From NCBI GenBank assembly GCA_002684875.1, contig NYVY01000104.1:1-6074 (forward strand): DNA of 6,074 nt. The letters run 5' to 3'. A model generated the notes under the pieces. It ran no database searches, had not been told where the DNA came from, and saw only the letters and a program-made list of their open reading frames with translations. This DNA is from Pseudomonadota bacterium. Lineage in GTDB: Bacteria; Pseudomonadota; Gammaproteobacteria; Burkholderiales; Burkholderiaceae_A. Below, piece by piece: positions 6,017 through 6,074 of the stretch; the first letter of the stretch is position 1, and the number at the start of each line of letters is the position of its first letter. A program made the position numbers and the translations under genes.

Positions 6017-6074
6017 ACGCTCGCGCGACGCTGCTGCGTGCGTCGACGCCGTCCATCCCCGCCCACGCGCGCCG
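6013..6074. other. GC-rich terminal segment, probable chimeric junction or foreign DNA
   Basis: By direct count 49 of the 62 bases here are G or C (about 79%), against roughly 35-40% in the preceding 6 kb. The change is abrupt, near 6010-6015, not gradual. No gene can be assigned. An assembly or amplification chimera, or residual adaptor or contaminant sequence at a contig end, is the simplest explanation; a real boundary with transferred DNA is less likely. Confidence 0.7.

Noticed and set aside
6017..6073. Ankyrin-like look (GWTAS...HAAA...VALLL) when the GC-rich tail is read in frame with the fragment before mmsA
   Set aside because: The likeness spans the compositional junction and rests on Ala/Arg-rich codons of GC-rich DNA; a chance resemblance is more likely.

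Overview
The window looks like an AT-rich (roughly 35-40% G+C, estimated by eye) proteobacterial chromosome fragment with ordinary housekeeping and catabolic genes. I recognise four genes: uvrB (5' part only), an aspartate/tyrosine/aromatic aminotransferase of the AspC/TyrB family, sspA, and mmsA. The SspA protein resembles betaproteobacterial SspA and related early-branching gammaproteobacterial forms more than the E. coli one. A uvrB gene diverging from a class I aminotransferase is also an arrangement I recall from beta- and gammaproteobacteria. My best guess is a low-GC betaproteobacterium or a related marine or host-associated lineage. The lineage is inference.

Layout: positions 1-1230 carry uvrB on the minus strand, running off the left edge. 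A divergent intergenic region (1231-1398) follows, with a perfect 8-bp-arm inverted repeat whose spacer is exactly TATAAT. The aminotransferase lies at 1399-2601 on the plus strand. After it comes a T-rich stretch with a long unrecognised plus-strand reading frame, mostly hydrophobic at its N-terminus. Its 3' end overlaps the 3' end of sspA (3172-3771, minus) tail to tail. Positions 3772-4172 hold no convincing gene but contain a perfect 44-bp stem-loop just upstream of a plausible sspA promoter. mmsA occupies 4173-5708 (minus), with its start moved to an ATG preceded by a good Shine-Dalgarno sequence. Behind it is the 3' part of an unrecognised minus-strand frame (stop at 5804). The last ~62 bases are about 79% G+C, an abrupt change that looks like a chimeric or foreign junction.

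Functionally, the window joins DNA repair (UvrB), amino-acid transamination, an RNA-polymerase-associated stress regulator (SspA) and valine/propionate-linked catabolism (MmsA). These genes do not form one pathway. I see no CRISPR array, RNA gene, insertion sequence or defence system. The parts that deserve a second look are the two palindromes, the T-rich reading frame with its poly-T tract, and the GC-rich tail.
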